DNA of 64,000 nucleotides from Dyella sp. A6 (GTDB lineage Bacteria > Pseudomonadota > Gammaproteobacteria > Xanthomonadales > Rhodanobacteraceae). The notes below the pieces were generated by a model. The model saw only the letters and a program-made list of their open reading frames with translations. It was not told the origin of the DNA and did not search any database. This document shows, in pieces, positions 1 to 8,714 of this stretch (positions within the stretch are counted from its first letter, which is position 1; each line of letters starts with the position of its first letter). The stretch covers positions 434,001 through 498,000 of the forward strand of contig NZ_CP132911.1 of the NCBI RefSeq assembly GCF_036320485.1, written 5' to 3'. The position numbers were made by a program, and so were the translations under genes.

Positions 1-111
1 CAGGGCAAGCCGGTCGAGATCGGCGGCTACTACCGCCCCGACCTGGCCAAGGTGGGCCAGGCCATGCGGCCCAGTGCGGTCTTCAACAAGGCGCTGGCTG
101 CGTTGAGCTGA
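1..111 (+). CDS. icd: NADP-dependent isocitrate dehydrogenase, monomeric type (3' end only)
   Basis: Only the last 36 codons lie in the window. The C-terminal peptide contains GGYYRPD followed by AMRPSAVFN, which matches the conserved C-terminus of the monomeric (about 740-residue) NADP isocitrate dehydrogenase, the TCA enzyme converting isocitrate to 2-oxoglutarate in the cytoplasm. The frame is open to the left edge and ends in TGA. Assignment is from recall of this conserved tail, so it is good for the family but says nothing about the rest of the protein. Confidence 0.75.
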   Translation, partial: QGKPVEIGGYYRPDLAKVGQAMRPSAVFNKALAALS

Positions 112-136
112 GCATCACGCGTCGCAGTCGACGAGC

Positions 137-165
137 GGGGCGCCCATCGGGCGCCCCGTTTCGTT
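137..165 (+). terminator. Rho-independent terminator of the icd-like gene
   Basis: A perfect 9-bp GC stem (GGGGCGCCC, loop ATC, GGGCGCCCC) is followed by GTTTCGTT. It lies 25 nt after the stop codon of the isocitrate dehydrogenase fragment and isolates it from the beta-lactamase gene. Confidence 0.75.
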
Positions 166-276
166 GTGGGCTAGGGCGTCGTCATGGCGGCGTCCGGCGA
201 CTGGCCGCGGAATGTCAGACTTGTCGGCTAGCTTGCATGGATTGCAGCATCATCCACGCCATCCGGAGGAGAGCCT

Positions 277-1143
277 ATGCGTCGCCGCGACCTGATGAAG
301 AGCGCCCTGCTGGGCGCCGCCGCATGGACCGTCCGCCCGTCGCTGGCATTGGCGGGTGTGGCCGGCACCATCGCCACGCCGGCCGAACTGGAGCGCCGGT
401 ATGGCGGCCGTCTGGGCGTGGCCGTGCTCGATACCGGAACCGGTCGGCGTCTGCGCCATCGTGCGGACCAGCGGTTCATGATGTGCAGCACCGGCAAACT
501 GCTGGTCGTCGGCGCGGTGCTGGCAAAGGTCGACCGTGGGCAGGAACGGCTGGATCGGCGCATCGTGTTCGGGCGCGACGCGGTGCTCGACTGGGCGCCG
601 ATCACCCGTATGCATGCCGGGGCACCGGGCATGACCATCGCGCAGCTCTGCCACGCGGCGCTCACGGTCAGCGACAACACCGCGATGAACCTGCTGCTGG
701 ACAGCCTGGGTGGGCCGGCCGCTGCGACCCGCTATGTACGCGGCCTGGGTGATCCGCTGACCCGCTTCGACCGCTACGAGCCCGAGCTCAATGTACCGGC
801 GCCCGGCGGGCTGCTCGATACCAGCACGCCGGACGCGATGCTGGCCGACATGCAGGCGCTGTTGCTGGGCGACGTGCTGTCGGCCTCGTCGCGTGCGCGG
901 CTGACCGACTGGATGCGTCACAACACCACCGGCATGGACCAGCTCCGTGCCGGTCTGCCGATGGGCTGGACGGCGGGCGACAAGACCGGCAGCAGCCGCA
1001 GCCAGACCAACGACGTGGCGATCATCTGGCCGCCCGGACGCAAGCCGCTGCTGGTGGTGGCGTTCTACGAAGGGCCGACCGGCCTGACCAGTCGGCGCAA
1101 GGCCGTGCTGGCACAGGTCGGCACGCTGGCGTCACGCGTGTGA
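277..1143 (+). CDS. bla: Class A (serine) beta-lactamase, Tat-exported
   Basis: A 288-residue periplasmic enzyme that opens the beta-lactam ring through an acyl-serine intermediate. All class A motifs are present: S71-T-G-K74 (nucleophile and general base), S132-D-N134, the omega-loop E168-xx-L-N172, and K236-T-G. The N-terminus begins with RRRDLMK before a hydrophobic stretch, a twin-arginine signal like that of Xanthomonas/Stenotrophomonas L2-type enzymes. The tatABC genes lie in this window at 41.7-43.2 kb. GGAGGAG at 265-271, 5 nt before the ATG, fixes the start. No ampR-like LysR regulator is adjacent, so expression may be constitutive or controlled from elsewhere. Confidence 0.93.
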   Translation: MRRRDLMKSALLGAAAWTVRPSLALAGVAGTIATPAELERRYGGRLGVAVLDTGTGRRLRHRADQRFMMCSTGKLLVVGAVLAKVDRGQERLDRRIVFGRDAVLDWAPITRMHAGAPGMTIAQLCHAALTVSDNTAMNLLLDSLGGPAAATRYVRGLGDPLTRFDRYEPELNVPAPGGLLDTSTPDAMLADMQALLLGDVLSASSRARLTDWMRHNTTGMDQLRAGLPMGWTAGDKTGSSRSQTNDVAIIWPPGRKPLLVVAFYEGPTGLTSRRKAVLAQVGTLASRV

Positions 1144-1155
1144 CGCCTCACCGGC

Positions 1156-2100
1156 TCAGGCGCTGGCGTGGTCCAGCAGGTTGATGTCGTCGCTGCCGAG
1201 AGCAAGGTTCGCCGCCCCGCACAGCTCGTGCAGTTGTTCCACGCTGGTGGCGCTGGCGATCGGTGCGGTAATGCCGGGCCGGGCCATCAGCCAGGCCAGT
1301 GCCACCTGCGCGGGCGTGGCCTGGTGGGTGGCGGCGACCTTGTCCAGCGCGGCAAGGACACCGAGGCCTCTGGTATCGAGATACGGCTTGACCGCGGCAG
1401 CACGTGCTGCGCTCTTGCCCAGGTCGGCTTCGCTGCGGTACTTGCCGGTGAGGAAGCCGCTGGCCAGTGCGTAGTAGGGAATCACGCCGATGGCTTCACG
1501 TCGCACCAGCGGCTCGATCTCCTGCTCGTACCCGGCGCGCGACATCAGGTTGTATTCCGGCTGCAGGGTTTCGTAGCGGGGCAGGTTGTGCTGTCGGGCG
1601 ACGTCCAGCGCCTCGCCGAAGCGGTCGGCGCTGTAGTTGGACGCGCCGATCACGCGGACCTTGCCGACCTCGATCAACCGCGCGAATGCACCCAGGGTCT
1701 CCGCCAGCGGCACGCTGGCATCGTCTTCGTGGGCCTGGTACAGGTCGATGTGGTCGGTCTGCAGGCGTTGCAGCGAAGCGTCCACCGCCTGGTTGATGTT
1801 CAGTGGCGACAGCCCCGGGTGCTCGGCCCACTTCGCCACCTTGGTGGCGATCACCACCTTGTCGCGCTTGCCGCTCCGCTTCAGCCACTTGCCGATCAGG
1901 GTTTCCGACTCGCCGCCCTGGTTGCCCGGTACCCATGCGGAATAGACATCGGCGGTATCGACCAAGTTGAAGCCCGCGTCGACGAAAGCGTCGAGCAGTT
2001 CGAACGTGCGCTGTTCGTCGGCGCTCCAGCCGAACACGTTACCGCCAAAGGCGAGCGGGGCGACCGAAAGCGGGGAACGGCCGAGGGAACGATATGACAT
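1156..2100 (-). CDS. Aldo/keto reductase
   Basis: A 314-residue cytoplasmic NAD(P)H-dependent oxidoreductase of the AKR superfamily (TIM barrel). The catalytic tetrad can be read: D48 and Y53 in LVDTADVY, K87 in ATKVAK, and H124 in YQAHEDD. The C-terminal part has the cofactor-loop region PITAPIASAT typical of the YajO/Tas-like bacterial subgroups. It converges on the beta-lactamase gene with a 12-nt gap and diverges from the NYN gene. The substrate cannot be told from sequence; such enzymes usually reduce aldehydes. Confidence 0.9.
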   Translation of the reverse strand: MSYRSLGRSPLSVAPLAFGGNVFGWSADEQRTFELLDAFVDAGFNLVDTADVYSAWVPGNQGGESETLIGKWLKRSGKRDKVVIATKVAKWAEHPGLSPLNINQAVDASLQRLQTDHIDLYQAHEDDASVPLAETLGAFARLIEVGKVRVIGASNYSADRFGEALDVARQHNLPRYETLQPEYNLMSRAGYEQEIEPLVRREAIGVIPYYALASGFLTGKYRSEADLGKSAARAAAVKPYLDTRGLGVLAALDKVAATHQATPAQVALAWLMARPGITAPIASATSVEQLHELCGAANLALGSDDINLLDHASA

Positions 2101-2322
2101 GAGCTATCTCCGGGTAAGCAACGACACCGGCGCCGTGGGCGCGCCTGCACGCACCACGACCCCGCAGGATGAGATCAGGTAGACGTGGGTACGTGCCGGC
2201 GCTCGATCAAGTGAGTCCGGGCCCCGGCGGTGTTCGCGATGAAGTAAAATAAACGTTACCGGGCGCGTATGGCGGCCGGCATACGTCTGTTTTGCCCATG
2301 CATCATCCCATGAGGAATTCCT

Positions 2323-2985
2323 ATGAGCCGTACCGCCATCCTCGTCGACGGCGCGTTTTTTCTCGCCCGCTACCGCAAGGTCTGGGGCGACCGTGATCCG
2401 AACGATGCACGCACCGTGGCCAAGACCGTGTTCGGCATGGCACTGGAGCACCTGAAGGCGCTGGACCGTCCGCGCGAATCGCTTTACCGCATCTTTTTCT
2501 ACGACTGCCCGCCGCTGGACAAGCGCTTCGTGCGCCCGGTCAGTGGAGACAGCATCGACTTCGGCCGCACCGCCGCCGCCGAGTTCCGCCGCGACCTGCA
2601 CGACCAGCTGCGCCGCCAGCGCAAGATGGCCCTGCGCCTGGGCCGCCTGGCCGAGCGCGGCGAGTGGAAGCTGAAATACGGCGCGCTGCAGCAGCTGCGC
2701 GACGGCGAGCTGCATTCGGACGATCTCGGCGACGAACATTTCGAGCCGGACATGCGCCAGACCCAGGTCGATATGAAGATCGGCATCGACATCGCCGCGC
2801 TCACCTACAAGAAGCTGGTCGACCAGATCATCCTGGTGGCTGGCGATGCCGACTTCATCCCGGCGGCCAAGCTGGCCCGTTACGAAGGTATCGACTTCAT
2901 CCTCGATCCGATGTGGCAGGGCATTGCGCCGGACCTGCACGAGCACATCGACGGACTGCAGTCGGTGTGCCCGCGACCGTTCTGA
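2323..2985 (+). CDS. NYN domain protein (LabA/DUF88-like, PIN-fold nuclease)
   Basis: 220 residues spanning a NYN domain, a PIN-like fold of putative Mg-dependent ribonucleases. Visible acidic motifs are D9 in AILVDGAFF, the VDMKIGIDIAAL segment near residue 155, and D175/D177 in VAGDADFIPA, which match the expected metal-binding positions. A central basic helical stretch (about residues 85-130) could contact nucleic acid. AGGAA lies shortly before the ATG. RNase activity is inferred from the family only; the target is unknown. Confidence 0.82.
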   Translation: MSRTAILVDGAFFLARYRKVWGDRDPNDARTVAKTVFGMALEHLKALDRPRESLYRIFFYDCPPLDKRFVRPVSGDSIDFGRTAAAEFRRDLHDQLRRQRKMALRLGRLAERGEWKLKYGALQQLRDGELHSDDLGDEHFEPDMRQTQVDMKIGIDIAALTYKKLVDQIILVAGDADFIPAAKLARYEGIDFILDPMWQGIAPDLHEHIDGLQSVCPRPF

Positions 2986-3104
2986 TCCGCACGCAGGCAA
3001 GGCCCATGCAGGCCGCCGAAGACCATGCCGCAGCGTCCGTCCACCGTTTGTGCACGTCCCGGCCGTCAACCTTCGACGGCTTGCCTCATGCGAAGGAGTC
3101 GTTC

Positions 3105-4004
3105 ATGAAAAGCCCGTTCGTCGCTGGTTGCTGCATGGCCTTGATGCTGGCGGGCATGGCTGGCCCGGTGCGAGCCCAGCAGGATCAGCCGCAGGGCGAG
3201 CTGGTGCCGCCGACCAGTGCCAGCGACTTCACCGCCGCGCAACTGGACACGGTGCTGGCCGGCGCATGGCGTTCCGCCGCCGACCGGGCCCGCGATGTCT
3301 ACCGTCACCCGAAGGCGACGCTGCAGTTCTTCGGCGTGCAACCGGACCAGGACGTGGTGGAGATCGATCCGGCCACCGGCTGGTACAGCGAGGTGCTGGC
3401 GCCACTGCTGCGCGACAACGGCAGCTACACGGCTGCCGAACCGTTGCCGTCGGGCAGTGCCGAAGCGAAGCGCGACGATGCCGCGCTGCGCGCGAAATTC
3501 GCCGCCGATCCCGCGGTCTACGGCAAGGCCACGATTCTGCAGTACGACCCGCAGGCACCGGTGTTCGGCAAGCCCGGTTCGGCCGATGCGGTGCTGACCT
3601 TCCGCAACGTGCACAACTGGGTGCAGGCGGGTACCGCGCCGGCGATGTTCAAGGGCTTCTTCGCGGTACTGCGACCCGGCGGGGTGCTGGGCGTGGTGGA
3701 GCATCGCGCCGCTGCGGGTGCCACGCTGGCCGCGGTGAAAGGCAGCGGCTACCTGCCCGTGGCCTACGTCGAAAAGCTGGCTACCGCTGCCGGTTTCAAG
3801 CTCGACGGCAGCAGCGAGATCAACGCCAATCCGAAGGACACCAGGAACTACGCCAAGGGCGTGTGGACCCTGCCGCCGACACTGGCGCTGGGAGTGACGG
3901 ACCGGGCGCGCTACCTGGCGATCGGCGAGTCCGACCGCATGACGCTGCGCTTCGTGAAGCCGATGCCGCCGGCTGCGGCGTCGTCCGTGTCGCCGGTACT
4001 TTGA
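3105..4004 (+). CDS. Exported predicted methyltransferase (COG4798-like)
   Basis: 299 residues starting with a clear Sec signal peptide (MKSPF..., hydrophobic core, cleavage near VRAQ). The mature part resembles class I SAM-methyltransferases: motif I region [13 protein letters not shown], then LTFRNVHNW and a [10 protein letters not shown] strand. The usual GxGxG of motif I is only partly kept (ATGW). Start chosen at the ATG preceded by AAGGAG at 3093-3098; the frame is open upstream but that part has no domain. Proteins of this group are annotated as predicted methyltransferases, yet export to the periplasm makes SAM supply doubtful. Confidence 0.78.
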   Translation: MKSPFVAGCCMALMLAGMAGPVRAQQDQPQGELVPPTSASDFTAAQLDTVLAGAWRSAADRARDVYRHPKATLQFFGVQPDQDVVEIDPATGWYSEVLAPLLRDNGSYTAAEPLPSGSAEAKRDDAALRAKFAADPAVYGKATILQYDPQAPVFGKPGSADAVLTFRNVHNWVQAGTAPAMFKGFFAVLRPGGVLGVVEHRAAAGATLAAVKGSGYLPVAYVEKLATAAGFKLDGSSEINANPKDTRNYAKGVWTLPPTLALGVTDRARYLAIGESDRMTLRFVKPMPPAAASSVSPVL

Positions 4005-4020
4005 GCGAGGGCGTCGCTGC

Positions 4021-4554
4021 GTGCTGATCGCGCTGAACAAGCCCTACGGCGTGCTGTGCCAGTTCACCAGCGACGATGGCCGCCCCACGCTGGCGGACCA
4101 TGTGACGCAGAAAGGCGTCTACCCTGCCGGCCGGCTCGACCACGACAGCGAAGGCCTGCTGCTGCTTACCGATGACGGTCGCCTGGCGCATCGCCTGACC
4201 GATCCGCGGCACAAGCAGCCCAAGACCTACCTGGTGCAAGTGGATGGTGCCGTTACCGACGAGGCCGTGGCCGCCTTGCGTGGTGGTGTCGTGCTGAAAG
4301 ACGGACCGACCCGGCCGGCCGGGGTCGAGCACGCGGCCGAGCCGGACTGGCTGTGGCCGCGTGACCCGCCGGTGCGCTACCGCAAGAGCATTCCCACCAG
4401 CTGGCTGTCGATCACGCTGCGCGAGGGACGCAACCGCCAGGTACGCCGGATGACCGCGGCGGTGGGGTTTCCCACCTTGCGGCTGATCCGCGTGCGGATC
4501 GGGTCGTACGGACTCGATGGTCTGGCACCGGGCGAGTGGCGGCGGCTCGACTGA
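4021..4554 (+). CDS. rluE: 23S rRNA pseudouridine synthase RluE-like
   Basis: 177-residue RsuA/RluB/E/F-family pseudouridine synthase. The catalytic aspartate is D40 in [14 protein letters not shown], and the N-terminal [12 protein letters not shown] and C-terminal [11 protein letters not shown] motifs are diagnostic. It lacks an N-terminal S4 domain, as RluE does. E. coli RluE modifies U2457 of 23S rRNA; the same site is expected here. Start is GTG at 4021, because LIALNKPYG is the conserved N-terminus and no in-frame ATG precedes it. It follows the methyltransferase gene by 16 nt. Confidence 0.87.
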   Translation: MLIALNKPYGVLCQFTSDDGRPTLADHVTQKGVYPAGRLDHDSEGLLLLTDDGRLAHRLTDPRHKQPKTYLVQVDGAVTDEAVAALRGGVVLKDGPTRPAGVEHAAEPDWLWPRDPPVRYRKSIPTSWLSITLREGRNRQVRRMTAAVGFPTLRLIRVRIGSYGLDGLAPGEWRRLD

Positions 4555-4564
4555 GCGGGTGGGT

Positions 4565-5254
4565 TCACATGTCGATGACGATGCCCAGTTCGCGCAATCC
4601 GTCGCGGCCCGGCGGGGTCAGCAGCAGAGCGCGCGTATCGTCGCGGCGACGCAGCCAGTCTCGATGCAGCAGCTGTCCGGTGATGGCTACGCCCAGCGGG
4701 CCACCGAGATGCAGCCGGCGTTCGCTCCAGTCCAGGCAACCACGTCCAGCCAGCGATGCGATTGCGGTCGTGTCCGGCAACAGGCCCGCTGCGCGCAGGT
4801 TCGCGCAACCGTCGGCGCTGAGCCGCACGGCCTGCTCGCCCAGTTCGATCCAGCCCCGCTCGCGCAGGTTTTCGTAGAGCGCCACCCCCAGCCGTCCCGC
4901 CAGGTGTCGGTAGCAGGTGCGGGCGAAGACCAGCGGGCGAGTGGCGGGAACCGTCGCCGCATCGCGTGGTGGCGTGCGCAACAGGGGTAGTGCTTCGAGT
5001 ACGGCCGAAACGTGATCGTTGGCCACCCGGAAATAACGGTGCCGCCCCTGGTTCAAGACCTGCAACAGGCCGCCCTCGACCAGTCGCGCCAGATGCGCGC
5101 TGGCGGTGCTGGGCGCGACGCCCGCCATGCGTGCCAGTTCGCCGGCCGGCCGTGCGCGGCCGTCAACCAGCGCCAGCAGGATCGCCGCCCGCGACGGGTC
5201 GGCAAGCAGACCACCGATCTCGGCAAGCTGGTAGCGGGTCGGGGTTGTGGTCAT
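4565..5254 (-). CDS. ArsR-family winged-helix transcriptional regulator
   Basis: 229 residues. The first about 95 form an ArsR/SmtB-type winged helix (GGLLADPSRAAILLAL, then AGVAPSTASAHLARLVEGGLL as recognition helix, and GRHRYFRV wing). The remaining about 130 residues are an extra C-terminal domain found in ArsR-like regulators of this size. No metal-binding CVC motif is seen in the helix, so a metal sensor is unlikely. It is transcribed divergently from a flavin reductase gene across a 10-bp inverted repeat, which suggests autorepression and control of that gene. Confidence 0.85.
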   Translation of the reverse strand: MTTTPTRYQLAEIGGLLADPSRAAILLALVDGRARPAGELARMAGVAPSTASAHLARLVEGGLLQVLNQGRHRYFRVANDHVSAVLEALPLLRTPPRDAATVPATRPLVFARTCYRHLAGRLGVALYENLRERGWIELGEQAVRLSADGCANLRAAGLLPDTTAIASLAGRGCLDWSERRLHLGGPLGVAITGQLLHRDWLRRRDDTRALLLTPPGRDGLRELGIVIDM

Positions 5255-5281
5255 GGGCGCATGCTAACGCGCCGCCCGTGC

Positions 5282-5309
5282 CGATGTTTCGCCGGTCGCC
5301 GAAACATCG
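5282..5309. promoter_or_regulatory. Perfect inverted repeat, likely ArsR-family operator
   Basis: CGATGTTTCG (5282-5291), an 8-nt spacer, then CGAAACATCG (5300-5309): a perfect 10-bp palindrome in the short space between the divergent ArsR-like gene and the flavin reductase gene. Its size suits a dimeric winged-helix repressor. Binding by the neighbouring regulator is inferred from position. Confidence 0.65.
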
Positions 5310-5338
5310 CGGGCGGCATGGACGCGAGGATGGCGGTC

Positions 5339-5965
5339 ATGTCCGCATCGATACCGACCCGCATCATTCATCCGAGCATTCTGTACTTCGGTACGCCGGT
5401 GCTGTTGATCGCCACCCGCAACGAGGGCGGCAGCGCCAACCTGACCCCGATGTCCTCCGCCTGGGCGCTGGCCGACCGCGTCGTGCTGGGCCTGACCGGC
5501 GGCGGCCAGGGCCTGGCCAACCTGCGGCGCGAGCGCGAATGCACGCTCAACGTGGTTGCTCCCACGCAGTGGCGTGCGATCGAGGCACTGGCGCCGACGA
5601 CGGGCCGCGACCCGGTGCCGGACTGGAAACATGGTTATCGCCATGCGGCCGACAAGTTCGCGCTGGCCGGGCTGACGCCGCTGCCTTCGCAGCGGGTGCG
5701 GGCGCCACGGGTGGCGGAATGCCCGCTGCAACTGGAGGCGCGCGTGACCGCATGGCATGAGCGCCCCCTCGATGCCTGGAAAGACGGCCCCGGCGGTTTC
5801 GTCACGGTCGAGACCGAAGTGCTGCGCGTGCACGCACACGAGGAAGTGACTATCGACGGCAGCGAGCATATCGACCCGACGCGCTTCCGCCCCCTGCTGT
5901 ACGTCTTCCGCCATTACGTCGGCGGCGGACCCGCGCTGGGGCGCACCTTCAAGGCCGAGGTCTAG
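5339..5965 (+). CDS. Flavin reductase-like (FMN-binding split barrel) protein
   Basis: 208 residues of the flavin reductase/DIM6-NTAB group (COG1853-like). Seen: TPVLLIATRNEGGSANLTPMSSA, the typical first strands of the split barrel that bind FMN, and a conserved C-terminal region. Such proteins supply reduced flavin or act as flavoenzymes; the partner is unknown. Three in-frame ATGs occur (5318, 5330, 5339). The last is preferred because GAGG at 5326-5329 is well spaced and homologues start close to IHPSILYFGTP. Likely controlled by the divergent ArsR-like regulator. Confidence 0.8.
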   Translation: MSASIPTRIIHPSILYFGTPVLLIATRNEGGSANLTPMSSAWALADRVVLGLTGGGQGLANLRRERECTLNVVAPTQWRAIEALAPTTGRDPVPDWKHGYRHAADKFALAGLTPLPSQRVRAPRVAECPLQLEARVTAWHERPLDAWKDGPGGFVTVETEVLRVHAHEEVTIDGSEHIDPTRFRPLLYVFRHYVGGGPALGRTFKAEV

Positions 5966-5966
5966 C

Positions 5967-6761
5967 TCAGGCCGCGTCCAGACCGAAGAAACGGCAGGCG
6001 TTGGCAGTGGTCAGCGCCGCGGTCTGTTCGGGGCTTTCGCCGCGGTCGCGCGCGACCTCTTCGCAGATGTGCTTCAGGTACATCGGTTCGTTGCGGCGGT
6101 GACTGGGCTGCGGTCGCACCGTGCGCGGCAACAGGTAAGGGGCGTCGGTCTCGATCATCAGGCGGTCGGCCGGAATCTCGTGCACGAACTCGCGCAGATG
6201 GCTGCCGCGACGCTCGTCGCAGATCCAGCCGGTGATGCCGATGTGGCAGTCCAGTGCCAGGTAGTCGTGCAGCGCCTCGCGGGTATCGGTGAAGCAGTGC
6301 ACCACCGCGGCCGGCACGCGCTCGCGCCAGCGGCGCAGCATCGCCAGGAAGTCGTCGTGCGCGTCGCGCTGGTGCAGGAACAGCGGCTTGCCCAGCTCGG
6401 CGGCGATCGCCAACTGGCGTTCGAACGCCTCCAGCTGCGCCTCGCGTGGCGAGAAGTTGCGGAAATAGTCGAGACCGGTCTCGCCCACCGCGCGTACGGC
6501 CGGGTCCTGCGCCAGTTCGCGCAGACAGGCGTCGGTGGCGTCGTCGTAGGCCGCCGCATGATGCGGATGCACGCCGGCGGTGGCCCACAGCAGGCCGGGG
6601 TGACGCTGCGCCAGCGCCAGTGCCGCTTCGCTGCCTTCGCGCGATGCGCCGGTGACGACCATCCGGCCCACGTCGTGGCTGCGTGCCCGCGACAGCACGT
6701 CGTCGAAATCGTGGCGGAAGGATTCGTGCGTCAGATTGGCGCCGATGTCGACCAGCTGCAT
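5967..6761 (-). CDS. tatD: TatD family deoxyribonuclease/hydrolase
   Basis: A 264-residue metal-dependent hydrolase (amidohydrolase-like TIM barrel). It resembles E. coli TatD rather than YcfH: the N-terminus is VDIGANLTHESF, without the HxH pair, followed by TAGVHPHHA, GETGLDYFRNFS, HQRDAHDDF, HCFTDTREA, GWICDERRG and ETDAPYLLPR. TatD of E. coli is a 3'-5' exonuclease linked to DNA repair and, despite its name, is not part of the Tat translocase. The start at MQLVDIGANL is preferred over an ATG 8 codons upstream (6785), which has a weak GGGA in front. Its end abuts the flavin reductase gene. Confidence 0.9.
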   Translation of the reverse strand: MQLVDIGANLTHESFRHDFDDVLSRARSHDVGRMVVTGASREGSEAALALAQRHPGLLWATAGVHPHHAAAYDDATDACLRELAQDPAVRAVGETGLDYFRNFSPREAQLEAFERQLAIAAELGKPLFLHQRDAHDDFLAMLRRWRERVPAAVVHCFTDTREALHDYLALDCHIGITGWICDERRGSHLREFVHEIPADRLMIETDAPYLLPRTVRPQPSHRRNEPMYLKHICEEVARDRGESPEQTAALTTANACRFFGLDAA

Positions 6762-6973
6762 GGGGAACCCATTCAAAAGCGTCATTGTCCCAGACCGGTA
6801 GCCATCGGCAAGTCCGCTGGCTACGGCCGGCGGATGCCGCGGCTGCGAAGCCGTGCTCGCCAGCCGCTTCGCGGTTGTGTTACCTATGATGAGGTTTGGC
6901 TGTGCCGTGCCTGGGGGGCGTGGCTGCGGTCGGGGAACATTGCGGACCGTCGCGATAAACGAGGGGTGGAGAT

Positions 6974-8707
6974 ATGTCGGCAGTCGTGCAGCCGGCGCAG
7001 GACAGGGAGCCAGCCGGCGCGGATGATCGCGAAGCGGCGGTATGCGCTCTGCTGGTCGAGCGCGGGCGTCTGAAGGACAACGACCTGGCGCGGGCGCGGC
7101 GGCTCCACGAAGAGTCGCCTGACGGCACGCTTACGGCATTGCTGGCTCGGCTTGGACTGGTGTCCGAGCGCGACCTTGCCGACGCCTGGACCGACCTGCT
7201 TGATGTGCCGCAGCTGGTGGCGAAGGACGCGCCCGACCTGCCGCCGGCGGAACTGGATATTTCGGTGCGCTTCCTCAAGCAGCAGCACGTGGTGCCGCTG
7301 CGCGACGGCGACGACGGGCTGGCGCTGGCCGTGGCCGATCCGGCCGACCCGTATCCGCTGCAGGCGGTGCGGCTGGCGGCGGGCCGGCCGGTGACGCTGC
7401 GGGTGGGCCTGCGTTCGGAAATCGACGACCTGATCGAGCGCTACTACGGCAGCGGCCGCTCCGCGATGGGCACGATCGTCGAGAACCTCGACGGCAGCGC
7501 CAATGTCGAGGACGACGTCGAGCATCTGCGCGACCTGGCCTCCGAGGCGCCGGTGATCCGCCTGGTCAACCTGATCCTGCAGCGCGCGGTGGAACAGCGG
7601 GCCTCGGACGTGCACATCGAGCCGTTCGAGAACCGCCTGAAGGTGCGTTACCGCATCGACGGCGTGCTGCACGAGGTGGAGGCGCCACCGGCCAGCTCCA
7701 CCGCGGCGGTGATCAGCCGCGTGAAGATCATGGCCAAGCTCAACATCGCCGAGCGCCGCCTGCCGCAGGACGGGCGCATCCAGCTGCGGGTGCAGGGCAA
7801 GGAACTGGATCTGCGCGTGTCCACCGTGCCGACCAGCTTCGGCGAGTCGGTGGTGATGCGTATCCTGGACCGCGAGTCGGTCGTGTTCGATTTCGCCACG
7901 CTGGGTTTCACCGAGCGCTTCCAGTCGCGCTTCGTCGAGGTGCTGGAACGGCCGCACGGCATCCTGCTGGTCACCGGTCCCACCGGTTCGGGCAAGACCA
8001 CCACGCTGTACACCGCGCTGTCGAAGATCAACACGCCCGACGTGAAGATCATCACTGTCGAGGACCCGGTCGAATACCAGATCGAGGGCATCAACCAGAT
8101 CCAGGTGAAGCCGCAGATCGGGCTGGATTTCGCCGGCGCGCTGCGCTCCATCGTGCGCCAGGATCCGGACGTGATCATGATCGGCGAAATGCGCGACCTG
8201 GAAACCTGTCGCATCGCGATCCAGTCCGCGCTCACCGGCCACCTGGTGCTGTCGACCCTGCACACCAACAGCGCGGCCGGCGGCATCACCCGCCTGCTCG
8301 ACATGGGCGTGGAAGACTACCTGCTGGGCTCCACCGTGAACGGCATCCTGGCGCAGCGACTGGTGCGCCGGCTCGATCCGGAAACGGCCACGCCATACGA
8401 GCCGTCACCGGAAGTGATCCGCCAGTTCGAGCTGGAGAAATACACCGACGAGCGGCCGATCCGGCTGTGGAAGCCCGGCAGCAGCGCGGCCAATCCCACC
8501 GGTTACCGCGGCCGTCGCGCGATCATGGAATTCCTGGTGATGAGCGACCCGCTGCGGCGCCTGCTGATGCAGAAGGCCGACGCCGGCGCGATCGAGAAAC
8601 AGGCACGTGCCGAGGGCATGCGCACCATGTACGAGGACGGCATTGCCAAGGCCGTGGCCGGCGTCACCACCATCGAGGAGGTGCTGCGTGTCACGCAGGA
8701 GGGCTGA
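6974..8707 (+). CDS. gspE: Type II secretion ATPase GspE (XpsE)
   Basis: 577-residue cytoplasmic hexameric ATPase powering the type II secretion pseudopilus. N-terminal N1E domain (about 15-130) binds GspL. The core has Walker A GPTGSGKT (335-342), an Asp box and Walker B VIMIGEMRD (400-408), and the His box STLHTN. Unlike most GspE proteins, the region after AQRLVRRL has no CxxC pairs, so the zinc-binding tetracysteine subdomain is missing or replaced by the stretch DPETATPYEP. First gene of the cluster; GGAG precedes the ATG. Confidence 0.95.
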   Translation: MSAVVQPAQDREPAGADDREAAVCALLVERGRLKDNDLARARRLHEESPDGTLTALLARLGLVSERDLADAWTDLLDVPQLVAKDAPDLPPAELDISVRFLKQQHVVPLRDGDDGLALAVADPADPYPLQAVRLAAGRPVTLRVGLRSEIDDLIERYYGSGRSAMGTIVENLDGSANVEDDVEHLRDLASEAPVIRLVNLILQRAVEQRASDVHIEPFENRLKVRYRIDGVLHEVEAPPASSTAAVISRVKIMAKLNIAERRLPQDGRIQLRVQGKELDLRVSTVPTSFGESVVMRILDRESVVFDFATLGFTERFQSRFVEVLERPHGILLVTGPTGSGKTTTLYTALSKINTPDVKIITVEDPVEYQIEGINQIQVKPQIGLDFAGALRSIVRQDPDVIMIGEMRDLETCRIAIQSALTGHLVLSTLHTNSAAGGITRLLDMGVEDYLLGSTVNGILAQRLVRRLDPETATPYEPSPEVIRQFELEKYTDERPIRLWKPGSSAANPTGYRGRRAIMEFLVMSDPLRRLLMQKADAGAIEKQARAEGMRTMYEDGIAKAVAGVTTIEEVLRVTQEG

Positions 8708-8714
8708 GGTCGCG

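Noticed and set aside
180..276. Possible AmpR-type operator or divergent ampR gene by analogy to L2 beta-lactamases
   Set aside because: No LysR-family gene is adjacent and no clear T-N11-A palindrome pair could be seen.
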